A DNA stretch of 45,137 nucleotides from Thermoplasmata archaeon (lineage in GTDB: Archaea > Thermoplasmatota > E2 > DHVEG-1): positions 1 through 45,137 of the forward strand of contig DQIQ01000011.1 of NCBI GenBank assembly GCA_003942085.1, given 5' to 3'. The notes under the pieces are model-generated. The model ran no database searches. It worked only from the letters and a program-made list of their open reading frames with translations, and was not told where the DNA came from. The position numbers were made by a program, and so were the translations under genes. Positions 27,786 through 37,714 of this stretch are shown piece after piece (positions within the stretch are counted from its first letter, which is position 1; each line of letters starts with the position of its first letter).

Positions 27786-27865
27786 GGGGGTCTGGACTTT
27801 CCGAAAAAGAAAGCTTTTACATTTCAAACCTTTCCTCCCAGAATTTTGAATACACCGGACCCCCC
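27786..27865 (+). ncRNA. Candidate small structured RNA, copy B
   Basis: ATTTATCTAC ~27 nt upstream; GGGGGTCTGG...CCGGACCCCCC stem (one G-U); inner hairpin CTTTC/GAAAG; loop CCTTTCCTCCCAGA; followed by TTTCCTTCTT. Confidence 0.65.
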
Positions 27866-27936
27866 TTTCCTTCTTCAAAATAGTCTTTCAGAGGTATGTT
27901 TTTAAGAAAGAAAGTACTACGGGGTCTATCATAGAA

Positions 27937-28338
27937 ATGACGACGAGTCCCATAAAAAAATCTTTACACGAACGGATTATTGAAATTACCTTACTGCAAA
28001 TCATCGGGATAATTATTATCGGAATCAGTGACCTGGTCTTCAATTGGGTAGCATTTTGGTTAACATGGACATCAACCACCATACTGACGTTAATAATTTG
28101 GCAACTTTTGGCAAAATCGATTCTGAAGAACAGAGAGAAAGTCCCAGGAAGAGCGTTTGAATTTTTGTTTTTCCTGTTTTTGTTTTTATCCTCATATGCT
28201 ATAACGTTCATCGCCTCGTTTGTAAACGAGCCTTCTAAGATCATCGACTCCGTTTTTATGTATATTTTATTTATCCCCTCCTTTGTCAGTTCGGTCTATT
28301 GCGGATGGCTGTATTACATCAAAGGCGTATACAACTAA
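27937..28338 (+). CDS. Four-TM membrane protein, unknown function
   Basis: Hydrophobic 133 aa; promoter TATGTTTTTAAG ~36 nt upstream. Confidence 0.65.
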   Translation: MTTSPIKKSLHERIIEITLLQIIGIIIIGISDLVFNWVAFWLTWTSTTILTLIIWQLLAKSILKNREKVPGRAFEFLFFLFLFLSSYAITFIASFVNEPSKIIDSVFMYILFIPSFVSSVYCGWLYYIKGVYN

Positions 28339-28546
28339 AGGTTATGAATCATCGGTAAAAGGCATATTTTTCAGAGAGAGATATTTATTAGAGATGCGAT
28401 TCGTATAAAAAAAGGACCCCACCGTCGAGATGAAGCAGTCTTGTCATCCTTTATTCCCATTGTTGACGTTAAATATCGATGATAATATTTAAATATAACT
28501 TTTTTGTTGTTAATATGAAGGAAAATATTTTTTGAAGGGAAGGAAA

Positions 28547-30484
28547 ATGATAAAGAAATTAGCAGGATTGTTTGTATGTTTGATACTAATAATTGGTATT
28601 TTTCCTCTGACTGCAAATATCGGATACTCCCATATCGAACACCATACTTCTTCATACGATTTCAAAATAGTCGATGCAAGAGAACAAAATTATCTGAAAC
28701 TCCACCATAACGTCCTGATATTCGGTTGTTCAGGCGATGTCGATAAATTAGATCCTGCTGATGTTACAGATCAGGAGTCTACCGCGAGAACCGATAGTAT
28801 CTTTGAAGGATTGGTCGAATATAAATCAGGGACTACTGAGATACAGCCGTGTCTGGCGACGTCATGGAACTTTTCAACAGATGGAAAAAATATTACCTTT
28901 ACCCTGAGACATGATGTAGAATTCCATGATGGAACTGATTTTAACGCCGATGCTGTCGTCTTTTCATTTGAAAGACAATACAACACCAGCCATCCCTATC
29001 ATCAATATGGCGAGTGGGCGTATTGGGGATACATGTTCAGTGATATTACGAAAGTCAAAAAAATCGATACCTACACCGTTACCATAATGTTACAGAAACC
29101 AAACGCAGCGATTATGACAAGTCTTGCCATGTTTACAGTTTCTATTGTCAGTCCAACGAACGCAGCAAAATGGGGAGCAGACGCGTTCAAACACCCCTGC
29201 GGTACCGGTCCATTCAAGTTTGTTGAATGGGTAAAGGATGACCATATCACCCTAGAAGCAAATAAAGAGTATTGGCGGGGAAGACCAAAAATAGATACTG
29301 TGATCTTTAGAGTAATGAAGGATCCCTATCCACGATTACTTGCGTTACAGGCCAATGAGATTCAAGGGATGGAATTTCCAGATCCAGCATATTTTGATGT
29401 GATAAAAGCAGATAGTAATTTAACATTGCTCGCAGAACCAGGACTGAATATCGGTTATCTAGCAATGAATAATGGGTATGGGTATAACGATACAAACCAT
29501 AATGGTGTTCGTGACCCCGATGAACCATGGGTACAAACCCCGGGCTACTTCGCTCCGTTTACGAACAGAACAGTGAGACAGGCGATTAATTATGCTATCA
29601 ATAAAACCGCGATCGTCCAGAACTTCTACAAGGGAACCGCAATCGTTGCAAAGAACGGGATGCCACCGTTTATGCTAGGCTATAACGACAATATTACTGA
29701 CTATTCCTATGATCCTGAGAAAGCTAAAGAGCTCCTCACCGAAGCAGGATATCCAAACGGATTTAACACCACCCTGTGGGTCATGCCGGTGAGCCGGCCG
29801 TATATGTTCGATCCGACAAGGATCGGGGAAGCTATTCAAAGTTATCTAGCAGCAGTCAATGTCACTGTACAAATATTTATGATCGATTGGGCGACCTATC
29901 TGGCAAAGATCCAGGCAGGGGAACACCCCATGTGCCTGCTTGGATGGACCGGAGATAATGGGGACCCTGATAACTTCATGAACGTGCTGTACGGCGCGAA
30001 TCAATGCACACTGGGAACCGCAGGAAATGTAGCATTTTACAACAACACCCAAGTACAGAATTTATTCACCGCCGCACTAGAAACGTATAATGACACCGAG
30101 AGAGCAGAGCTCTACAAGGATGCACAAGAAATCATCCACGAGGATGCACCGTTTGTCTATCTGGCTCATGCGAACCAACATATGGTATTCCGATCCAACG
30201 TCAAAGGCTACGTAATGAATCCTGCAGGAAGGATGTTTTTCTACCCGGTGGACATCGAAAACATACCAAGTGAGCTCAAAGCTGCATTTATTTTTGGAAA
30301 AATCACGAATCGATCAACTATGGATGATGCTATTACATTTCAAGCAGTAAAAACCCAAGTGATCATGTTTTTCCCGTTCAGTTATACCGTCTATACATCT
30401 GATGAACGACTCACCATCTCCAAAGAACATATCGGATTGGTAGGTGATCGGTACATCTTTGCACTATGTAAGATTAAAATCTAA
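28547..30484 (+). CDS. ABC-type peptide/solute-binding protein (family 5) with extra C-terminal domain
   Basis: Signal peptide; ATSWNFSTDGKNITFTLRHDVEFHDGTDFNADAVVFSFER, VRQAINYAINKTAIV, EAGYPNGF; C-terminal IFGKITNRST...VGDRYIFALCKIKI. Confidence 0.9.
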   Translation: MIKKLAGLFVCLILIIGIFPLTANIGYSHIEHHTSSYDFKIVDAREQNYLKLHHNVLIFGCSGDVDKLDPADVTDQESTARTDSIFEGLVEYKSGTTEIQPCLATSWNFSTDGKNITFTLRHDVEFHDGTDFNADAVVFSFERQYNTSHPYHQYGEWAYWGYMFSDITKVKKIDTYTVTIMLQKPNAAIMTSLAMFTVSIVSPTNAAKWGADAFKHPCGTGPFKFVEWVKDDHITLEANKEYWRGRPKIDTVIFRVMKDPYPRLLALQANEIQGMEFPDPAYFDVIKADSNLTLLAEPGLNIGYLAMNNGYGYNDTNHNGVRDPDEPWVQTPGYFAPFTNRTVRQAINYAINKTAIVQNFYKGTAIVAKNGMPPFMLGYNDNITDYSYDPEKAKELLTEAGYPNGFNTTLWVMPVSRPYMFDPTRIGEAIQSYLAAVNVTVQIFMIDWATYLAKIQAGEHPMCLLGWTGDNGDPDNFMNVLYGANQCTLGTAGNVAFYNNTQVQNLFTAALETYNDTERAELYKDAQEIIHEDAPFVYLAHANQHMVFRSNVKGYVMNPAGRMFFYPVDIENIPSELKAAFIFGKITNRSTMDDAITFQAVKTQVIMFFPFSYTVYTSDERLTISKEHIGLVGDRYIFALCKIKI

Positions 30485-30558
30485 AAAAGAGAAATCAGGA
30501 CCAAGAATGCTTTTAAGGATAAGAATGATTTCCAAATACAATGGTAGGGAGGATTTTC

Positions 30559-30804
30559 ATGACACCATTAAAAATCAAAGTAGCAGGCTATTATGAATTG
30601 AAAATCAGTCCTGACCTTACTATAGCGTTTGCGGTCATGTACGGTTTTAAGGACGGGAAAAACAAGGATGTCTACGCATTAATGATGTACACGCCTGAGA
30701 AAGTCTTTGAGTTTCCCATTCATGAGCAACTGTTCAAACAATGGGTTGATGACGGGAGAGTGCGCGAAATAACCAGCGATGAAGCGTTCGCGTACATCTT
30801 ATAA
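30559..30804 (+). CDS. Hypothetical small protein
   Basis: GGAGG at 30547-30551 before ATG 30559; 81 aa. Confidence 0.55.
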   Translation: MTPLKIKVAGYYELKISPDLTIAFAVMYGFKDGKNKDVYALMMYTPEKVFEFPIHEQLFKQWVDDGRVREITSDEAFAYIL

Positions 30805-30889
30805 AAAAATACCGCTTACGTAAAAGTAAACACCTCAACCTCAGATGTTTCAACAATTTTTTTATACTGGTATTTTCTATTAATAATAT

Positions 30890-31003
30890 ATGGAGATGGT
30901 TCCCCTTCCCGAGGTCGAAGAAACATTACAAGCCTGGAAAAAGAAAAAACAAAAACCAAAAAAGAAAGAAACCGACGATGAAGAAGACCTGGAGAAGAAA
31001 TAA
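30890..31003 (+). CDS. Possible 37-aa highly charged protein MEMVPLPEVEETLQAWKKKKQKPKKKETDDEEDLEKK
   Basis: TTTATACTGG TATA-like box ~28 nt upstream (leaderless-type); below ORF-track cutoff. Confidence 0.45.
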   Translation: MEMVPLPEVEETLQAWKKKKQKPKKKETDDEEDLEKK

Positions 31004-31050
31004 CCGCATTTTTGCTTTTTACGCATCTATTTCTTCCGTAATGGGCATTA

Positions 31051-31620
31051 CTATCCGTCCTCTTCTTTTTCCTTTATCGTAATCCGATGTTTCTCGACAA
31101 ATTGCTTCGCATCACCTAACCAGAACTTTGCCGACGACTTCCGCTCGATCAATCCTGCGGTCGCAATCCGGGCAAAATCCTTATCATAGGTGATGATCCC
31201 CCGAACCTCCGGATGCTCACAGGCAGCCTGAACCAATGACAGATCCGCGATAGACGGTTGTTTTAAAAAATTCGTTTTGATCTCTGTCAGGTCACCAGAG
31301 ATCAGTCCAATATTGAAAATCAACAAACCCTCAGGAAGCTGCTGTGCAACCACGGATCCTACCTCATCGATGATCTGCCGGGTCGTCGCAACATACAAAG
31401 AAGATGCATGCATCCCAAGGATGGCCTGGCAATATTTCCGACGCGCACTCCTGCTCTCAAAAGCATAAATCAAAATGTTCGCATCGACCAGAAACACGTC
31501 ATAGGCGATTTTCTCATGAAGGAAATGCTGATAATTCAAAGTCTTCCCGCACGCACAAGCATTTTTTCGTCTCCGATTAATATGGATTCTCCGTTTGCAG
31601 TGCGGGCAGGTTATTTTCAT
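31051..31620 (-). CDS. PIN-domain protein with N-terminal zinc ribbon
   Basis: CPHCKRRIHINRRRKNACACGKT; VFLVDANILIYAFES...SIADLSLVQAACEH...ITYDKDFARI. Confidence 0.8.
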   Translation of the reverse strand: MKITCPHCKRRIHINRRRKNACACGKTLNYQHFLHEKIAYDVFLVDANILIYAFESRSARRKYCQAILGMHASSLYVATTRQIIDEVGSVVAQQLPEGLLIFNIGLISGDLTEIKTNFLKQPSIADLSLVQAACEHPEVRGIITYDKDFARIATAGLIERKSSAKFWLGDAKQFVEKHRITIKEKEEDG

Positions 31621-31827
31621 AGCACAATAAGGTAATCAACAACACTTTTATTTACTAATCCCTTCAAAATCATCGTTTCAGTGTAATAACCGGTGCAGAA
31701 ATATAACAGAACATACGTCTTTGCAGATCACGGCAAGACTATCGGTTATCGATTGTTTGAATTTCATAGCTTGCCAAACCCTATTATGAGTACGACGATA
31801 AACGGATTTTACGTTTATCTACAGTGT

Positions 31828-32358
31828 TCAGAGCCGGAGATCATATCGCTCTTCGACTACTGTTTTTCCCCAAATCTCATGTGTGATATCCTCGGTTTTA
31901 CTAAAACCCGCTTCTCTGTAGAGATGATGAGCGGTGGCTAATTCATTTGTCGTCCAAAGAGATATGGTTTTATATTTGTGTTTTTTGCAGAACAATACAA
32001 CCTCCGTAAGAAGCTGTTTTCCGATGCCACGACCACGAAAATCAGGATGAACGAAGAACCAGCGCAACTGAGCCTCTTGGACCGACAGACAAACAATGGC
32101 GACGAAACCGACGATCTGACCACGCATCTCAACGACCCAGAGTCTCTCTTTTTCCGGGTTGAACGAAACAACGAACTCCGCAAGGCCTTTTGCGACATAC
32201 GCCTCAAAGGTTTGATCATACCCATATTCCTTTGAATAAACGGTCCCATGAAGATACGCAAGATACCCGATGTCACCAGACTGCAAACAATTTCGAATTG
32301 TCCAGCTGTTCGACACATCGTTTTTATTTTTCTTAGATTTTCTTTCCATAGTACACAT
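31828..32358 (-). CDS. GNAT-family acetyltransferase
   Basis: LRWFFVHPDFRGRGIGKQLLTEVVLFCKKHKYKTISLWTTNELATAHHLYREAGF. Confidence 0.85.
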   Translation of the reverse strand: MCTMERKSKKNKNDVSNSWTIRNCLQSGDIGYLAYLHGTVYSKEYGYDQTFEAYVAKGLAEFVVSFNPEKERLWVVEMRGQIVGFVAIVCLSVQEAQLRWFFVHPDFRGRGIGKQLLTEVVLFCKKHKYKTISLWTTNELATAHHLYREAGFSKTEDITHEIWGKTVVEERYDLRL

Positions 32359-32830
32359 GACCGATGAGATTTCCGTTTAACTCGGCCGCCTCTGGTATTA
32401 ACCCCCATATCTTAAAACCATTTTTCTCAAGCAATCTGATGCTGGCAATATTTTTATCAAGCAAGATGGCACATATTGTTCTATATCCCAAATCATTTGC
32501 TTTACTCAGCATATGGCGCAATAATTCGTTTCCGATGCCCTTCCTTTTAAAATCGTCGTGGATATAATAATCGACCTCTACTGTTTTTTTAAAAGCATCA
32601 CGGCCTATCCTGTACGGACTAATGCTGATCCATCCAACGACCTTTCCGTCTTCTTCAGCAACGAAGAGCGGATATCTCTCTTTCGCATGACCCAAGAACC
32701 ATTCTTTCCGTCCCTCAACAGAAAATTCGTGGACAAACCCCGTCGATGCTTTCGAGCGAATCGCCTGATTATGGATATCGACGATTTCCTGGAGATCCTT
32801 TTCAAGTGCGTATCGAATAGATATGCTCAT
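32333..32830 (-). CDS. GNAT-family acetyltransferase (phosphinothricin-acetyltransferase-like)
   Basis: IRYALEKDLQEIVDIHNQAI...VDYYIHDDFKRKGIGNELLRHMLSKANDLGYRTICAILLDKNIASIRLLEKNGF; start at MSISIRY assumed. Confidence 0.8.
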   Translation of the reverse strand: MSISIRYALEKDLQEIVDIHNQAIRSKASTGFVHEFSVEGRKEWFLGHAKERYPLFVAEEDGKVVGWISISPYRIGRDAFKKTVEVDYYIHDDFKRKGIGNELLRHMLSKANDLGYRTICAILLDKNIASIRLLEKNGFKIWGLIPEAAELNGNLIGHVYYGKKI

Positions 32831-33049
32831 AGTCATTAACCATTTTAGATTATTTTTTCCAACCATTTTTTTTTAAAGATGTATCTGAGGAGGCAGCTTT
32901 TCCAACAAGGTCCAAGAGCGCCACAATATATTTTCATAATACCTTGATTTATTTAAACCCTTTTTTTCTTACCCCTACCACTGATGACCATCTTAATAAA
33001 AGGATTGCATACTTCGTCTTAAGATAGATCTAGCCTAAAAATAAACCTT

Positions 33050-34078
33050 CTATTGAAAGAGCGAAAATTTCGTGCGGTCCATAATACCTTTCGAATCTAT
33101 CAGTTCATCAACCGCTCCCTGTATTTTTACCTCCCCTAGTATCTGAACATTGTATCTCCAATACTGTTTTGTAAGAAATTGTATGTGTTGGTAATTTATC
33201 GAAGTCATCATCGCAGAATAATCTATGGTGTCATTGTGGATCTTCAGCTCAAACACCGAAGGGATTCTCTGAAATAACCCGGGTTCGTATTCAAGGACGG
33301 TTAAGGTAAAATCATCTTCTTCGATTTTCATATACTCGTCGTTGCCGATGTTCAGAACAGCAAGCACCCTTTTTTCACTGAGCCTTGGATAGATCTCAGT
33401 CCAGACAAGACTAGTGTTGTTGCTCAGAATCCGTCCCCAGTAATCTCCCTTGTTTTCTGATGCAAACGTGATCGGCATGTCCCATTTATGCTCATGATAA
33501 CCTTCGCCTTCGACGAAGAAAACTTGGTTATTATAAAAAATCATGCCCGACACAACAGCCTTTGGCATGATGATCGCCCAAGAATCTGTTTTCCAACCTC
33601 GCGCCGTACCGTTAAAGTGCAACGAAACAGCAGCTTCACCAAACGATAAGTCCACATGATAATCAGCAATACCGGTTTGCGCGTTGATGGTCCCATTGAT
33701 GTAGGGTGTATTCCTAAAATAGATGAGTGGTTTTTCCTCTGAACCAGCAAAGGTTCCAAATGAGCAGACCTCCCTTCGATGATAGACATTTTTTCCATGA
33801 TCGTAGATATTTATGGCAGGGAGAACCAACCCTCGGGACTGAATCGAGAGTATCATTAAACCAATATGGACGCTTATATTGTTATTCAAATTCGCATCAA
33901 AATACCACCATTCAACCCCTAGCTTCTGGGCTTTATGATACCCTCCATCCTGCATGATGATATCTTCTATGATAAACTCATCAGGTAAATCCAAATGTTT
34001 TTGGGGCGTTTGGCATGGTACGGTCGACGACAAGGCCACCAGAAGAATGATCATGACAACAATGCATCGTATGTTCAT
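33050..34078 (-). CDS. Secreted AttH/CrtC (hydroxyneurosporene synthase)-like protein
   Basis: GVEWWYFDANLNNNISVHIGLM; GEGYHEHKWDMP...YWGRI; ATGA overlap with upstream gene. Confidence 0.75.
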   Translation of the reverse strand: MNIRCIVVMIILLVALSSTVPCQTPQKHLDLPDEFIIEDIIMQDGGYHKAQKLGVEWWYFDANLNNNISVHIGLMILSIQSRGLVLPAINIYDHGKNVYHRREVCSFGTFAGSEEKPLIYFRNTPYINGTINAQTGIADYHVDLSFGEAAVSLHFNGTARGWKTDSWAIIMPKAVVSGMIFYNNQVFFVEGEGYHEHKWDMPITFASENKGDYWGRILSNNTSLVWTEIYPRLSEKRVLAVLNIGNDEYMKIEEDDFTLTVLEYEPGLFQRIPSVFELKIHNDTIDYSAMMTSINYQHIQFLTKQYWRYNVQILGEVKIQGAVDELIDSKGIMDRTKFSLFQ

Positions 34079-35511
34079 ACCATCTCACCTATCGCCCACG
34101 GCCCACCCCGTATAGTTGAAAAAAATATTCTTGAAGCATTTTCTTTTACGACAACAGGAAACTGACCAAATGGGAAATCCAGGGAATAAAGGGCGCCCTC
34201 CGCGACCTTCACTTTCCACAACAGCGAGTTATGATCGATCAGATCAATAGCAATGACATAGGTGCTGAAATGGTTTGAAAAGATTGCTTTGGCTGCGATG
34301 ATCAAAATTGGACGGGTTTTATTTTCACAGATTGTGATAACTGAACATGGCTGATGTTTTCCAGTTTCATTGATTAAACCGTCGATATCGACCTGTTCGA
34401 GTATCTCACCGCTCTCAAAGCTAGTCCTGTACAATTTTGCATTGGCGTTATCGATGATCCAGAAACTTTCCCGCGGGTCTTTTGCAAAAGAGCCGTAGAC
34501 GACATTTGGGATCCTTTTCACCCATTTTACTTCATAGGTGTCACCCTTGTCGATGACCGCACGAGCCTGCGGGTTTTTACCAGATGATGGAGTTAATCTA
34601 TCACTATCAAAGTAGATGGTGTCGTTAATCAAGAGCGGTGAGCCGCCACTCGGCCCGCCAAAATCGTAATGCCATGCAATCGTTATTCTTTCATCATCCA
34701 CTGATGCATCAGGGGATATATCTACAGCAATAAGGCTTCCGAATCTTTTAAAAAGAGAAAGGATCCCTCCGGTCGTAAACTGTGCAAGAACGTAAACCCT
34801 GTTCCCCTGCACACATGGTGTATTTATCGTCTCATAAAAACCATTCAATCTCGTTAAAATTCTAATCAAAAACGGATCATTTCCGTCATGCGTTTGGAGG
34901 ACTTTTGATGAAATCAGCCGACCGTCTGAAGAATTATACGCATAGATCGGACCGTTTTTTGTCGCGAGAACAAGTGAGCCGTCTTTTGTGATAACCGGGC
35001 TAATGACCAAGCCTCCGTACGGAAGAGGAGACTCCCACTCAAGGATGGTACCGTCTGCATCATAGTCGAAAGGATCCACAAGTACGATTTTTTTGTCGTC
35101 ACAAGCAATAATCCGATCATGGATATCGACCATTGGTGCTGATAAAAAAGAGAACGTGTCTAAAAGATGCCCTGATGACCAGAGGATGTCTCCCTCATAA
35201 TCATAGATGACGAGGTTATCTTTTATCCCCTGATACGTACACGCAACGATGCGACCGTTTCCCGAGAACCCCAGACCTAGAGATCCTGCTCTTTCGCTTT
35301 CTAATTTCTGATTATGCCAAACGATGCCGACATTATATTTAGGGACCGGTAAAAAGCAGTTATCAGACATGTTGCAGTCAGCATGCGCCATAGGACAGCC
35401 GACATCGGGGATCTCAAAAGGAACCTGAATAGCTGCAATCGTCGGATGAACAAGCAAAGATGTAAACACAAAGAGCAACAGGAGCTGATACGCCGAGAAA
35501 TATTTATTCAC
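34075..35511 (-). CDS. Secreted PQQ-like beta-propeller protein
   Basis: Repeated blades (YDYEGDILWSSGHLL, ITKDGSLVLATKNGPIYAYNSSDGRLISS, TFESGEILEQVDIDG). Confidence 0.75.
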   Translation of the reverse strand: MNKYFSAYQLLLLFVFTSLLVHPTIAAIQVPFEIPDVGCPMAHADCNMSDNCFLPVPKYNVGIVWHNQKLESERAGSLGLGFSGNGRIVACTYQGIKDNLVIYDYEGDILWSSGHLLDTFSFLSAPMVDIHDRIIACDDKKIVLVDPFDYDADGTILEWESPLPYGGLVISPVITKDGSLVLATKNGPIYAYNSSDGRLISSKVLQTHDGNDPFLIRILTRLNGFYETINTPCVQGNRVYVLAQFTTGGILSLFKRFGSLIAVDISPDASVDDERITIAWHYDFGGPSGGSPLLINDTIYFDSDRLTPSSGKNPQARAVIDKGDTYEVKWVKRIPNVVYGSFAKDPRESFWIIDNANAKLYRTSFESGEILEQVDIDGLINETGKHQPCSVITICENKTRPILIIAAKAIFSNHFSTYVIAIDLIDHNSLLWKVKVAEGALYSLDFPFGQFPVVVKENASRIFFSTIRGGPWAIGEMV

Positions 35512-35865
35512 GCTATTAACTGATACATTATCACATATAAATATTACCCTCGGGCTAAAAATCGCTCATTCATGATATGATGACAGAAAAAAAATAAACT
35601 TTCATCATAGCAAATAAGCAGTGAGCGAAATAAATCGGTACGACGTTGGGCGAGCAGAATTCCATTAGGAAATGGTTGCACCACTCATTCTCAGGCATAA
35701 TATACCGCCATTCAGTAAGAATTCCTCTGGATACCTTATGTTATTCCTTTTTTTCTTTCAGTAATATTCGTATTAAAGTTTCTCGATTTTCCTTTTTCTC
35801 CTGTTTTTATCCCTTACAAAATATTAAATAATGAATCGTGGATTGGTATAAAGGGAGTATAATCA

Positions 35866-37698
35866 ATGATGAAAAAATTGATAGGCCTCATACTGTGCAT
35901 GCTGTTGATGTTCACGCCAGTTGTCCTTGCTAGTTATACCGGAATTGAAAAAAACATTCATCCTGACATTTCTGATCAGCAACCCTCTTTTTCCTCAACG
36001 TTGCCGAAGGTAAACTCCAAAGATGGCTGGGAATTGCAATGGAGCCATGCCTATGGTGGTATGGGTCATTCCCAGCTGGCACAACCGGTCGGGGATCTTG
36101 ATGCAGATGGTGTCAACGAAATCATTGTCGGCGGCTACGAAAACACAGGGATGTGCAGAATTCTCTCCTACGATGCTGTGCAACAAACCTATGTCGAGGA
36201 ATATTCATGGTACATCCCGGGGGGTTCCTATCAGATTCCAACCGGGGCATGCATTTTTGACCTCAATGAGGACGGAGTCCTTGAATTAGTTGTTGCATGG
36301 GGATACACTGGTGCAGATGGGGTCTACGCGTATACTTGGGATGGGACTACACTTACGACCCTTGATTGCTACAATGGTGTCGGTGTCGATTTCCTCTACG
36401 ACATCTTAGCCTGTGACTATAACGACGACGGTCACGTCGAGGTGATCGTCTCCAACGCACCAAACATGGGGACAAGCCCATGGCATGTCTATGCACTCCG
36501 CTGGGAGGCGAACCATTTCGTCGCAGAGGCGTTCTGGGCATGCCCCAATGGAGCGAGCTGCGAATGTCCCATGGCCTGGGGTGGTGATGTCGATAACGAT
36601 GGTAAAACCGAGATCATCGCAGACGTATCTAATGGTGGTTCTTTTACCGCAGGAACCTGGGTGTTAAATTGGATTGCTGACACAGAAGATTGGGATGCGG
36701 TACCGGTCTGGACGGACTACGGGGACGCAACGGTCTACGGTGACGGGATAGCGGACATAGACGCCGACGGCACACCAGAAATCGGTGTCGGAAGCTACGG
36801 CGGCACCCCCTCCGGATGGCTCTTCGAATGGAACGGGACCGGCTACGAAATGGTCTGGCATGGAGAATATCCTGGCGGAGAGCCGGTGATCGAATCGGTC
36901 GCACTCGGGGATGCGGACAACGATGGATCACAAGAGTTCGTCTTCGGCACCCAACAGGTCCATATCATCGGATGGAACGGAGACGCCTATTATGAAAAAG
37001 CGACCCTTACCGACCCGCAGTCCATGCTGGCTGGAATGAACATTGGCGACTTCGATACCGACGGGTCCAACGAACTAAAAGCATGTGAAATCATAAGCGG
37101 GACCGGAAGCGAATTCATCTGGAAATATCATGTCACCGATACCAATCCACCGGTCACTACCTGCACCTTAACAGGAGAACTGGAAAGCGACATCTATGTC
37201 AGCAATGTGACCGTCACCTTGACTGCGACCGATAATGGGTCAGGTTTAGATTACACGACATATAAACTCGACGCCGGTGCGTGGATAACGTATATCGCAC
37301 CATTCATCGTCGCAGACGATGGGAACCACACCCTGCTATTCTACTCCGTAGATAGAAACGGAAATACAGAACAACAAAAAACCAGCATGTTTACCATCCA
37401 ACAACATCCCCTGATTAATATCACATTACAAGGCGGCAAAGGTATCTCGGTAATCATCGAAAACAAAGGTCTGCTGCCGTTGAACAAAGTACCCTGGAAC
37501 ATCAGCCTCAACGGTGGTATCATCCTCAAAGGAAGCTCCAAAACAGGACTGATCCCTCAGCTCATCCCAGGCCAACAGAAAACCCTGACCTCATCAATCC
37601 TAGGATTCGGCAGGACAACCATTACGGTTTCTGTTGGTGAAACAAAAACAACCGCAAAAGGGTTCATCATTCTGATGTTCATAATCAGAGTACAATAA
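35866..37698 (+). CDS. Secreted VCBS/FG-GAP-type protein with OmpL47-like domain and shared C-terminal domain
   Basis: PVGDLDADGVNEIIVGGYENTG, CDYNDDGHVEVIVSN repeats; TATDNGSGLDYTTYKLDAGAWITYIAPFIVADDGNHTLLFYSVDRNGN; SSILGFGRTTITV C-terminus. Confidence 0.85.
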   Translation: MMKKLIGLILCMLLMFTPVVLASYTGIEKNIHPDISDQQPSFSSTLPKVNSKDGWELQWSHAYGGMGHSQLAQPVGDLDADGVNEIIVGGYENTGMCRILSYDAVQQTYVEEYSWYIPGGSYQIPTGACIFDLNEDGVLELVVAWGYTGADGVYAYTWDGTTLTTLDCYNGVGVDFLYDILACDYNDDGHVEVIVSNAPNMGTSPWHVYALRWEANHFVAEAFWACPNGASCECPMAWGGDVDNDGKTEIIADVSNGGSFTAGTWVLNWIADTEDWDAVPVWTDYGDATVYGDGIADIDADGTPEIGVGSYGGTPSGWLFEWNGTGYEMVWHGEYPGGEPVIESVALGDADNDGSQEFVFGTQQVHIIGWNGDAYYEKATLTDPQSMLAGMNIGDFDTDGSNELKACEIISGTGSEFIWKYHVTDTNPPVTTCTLTGELESDIYVSNVTVTLTATDNGSGLDYTTYKLDAGAWITYIAPFIVADDGNHTLLFYSVDRNGNTEQQKTSMFTIQQHPLINITLQGGKGISVIIENKGLLPLNKVPWNISLNGGIILKGSSKTGLIPQLIPGQQKTLTSSILGFGRTTITVSVGETKTTAKGFIILMFIIRVQ

Positions 37699-37714
37699 TC
37701 CCTGGCTCCTCTTT

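Noticed and set aside
28360-28450. AGGACCCC segment downstream of a TATTTATTA box as another sRNA copy
   Set aside because: No GGGTCTGG partner arm, inner hairpin or CTTTCCTCCC loop.
31693-31941. Plus-strand 82-aa ORF MQKYNRTYVFADHGKT...
   Set aside because: Overlaps the 3' end of the GNAT gene by ~110 nt and shows no clear motif; left uncalled.
31938-32408. Minus-strand 156-aa ORF and plus-strand ORFs in 31978-32839
   Set aside because: Overlap the two GNAT genes in other frames; no motif support.
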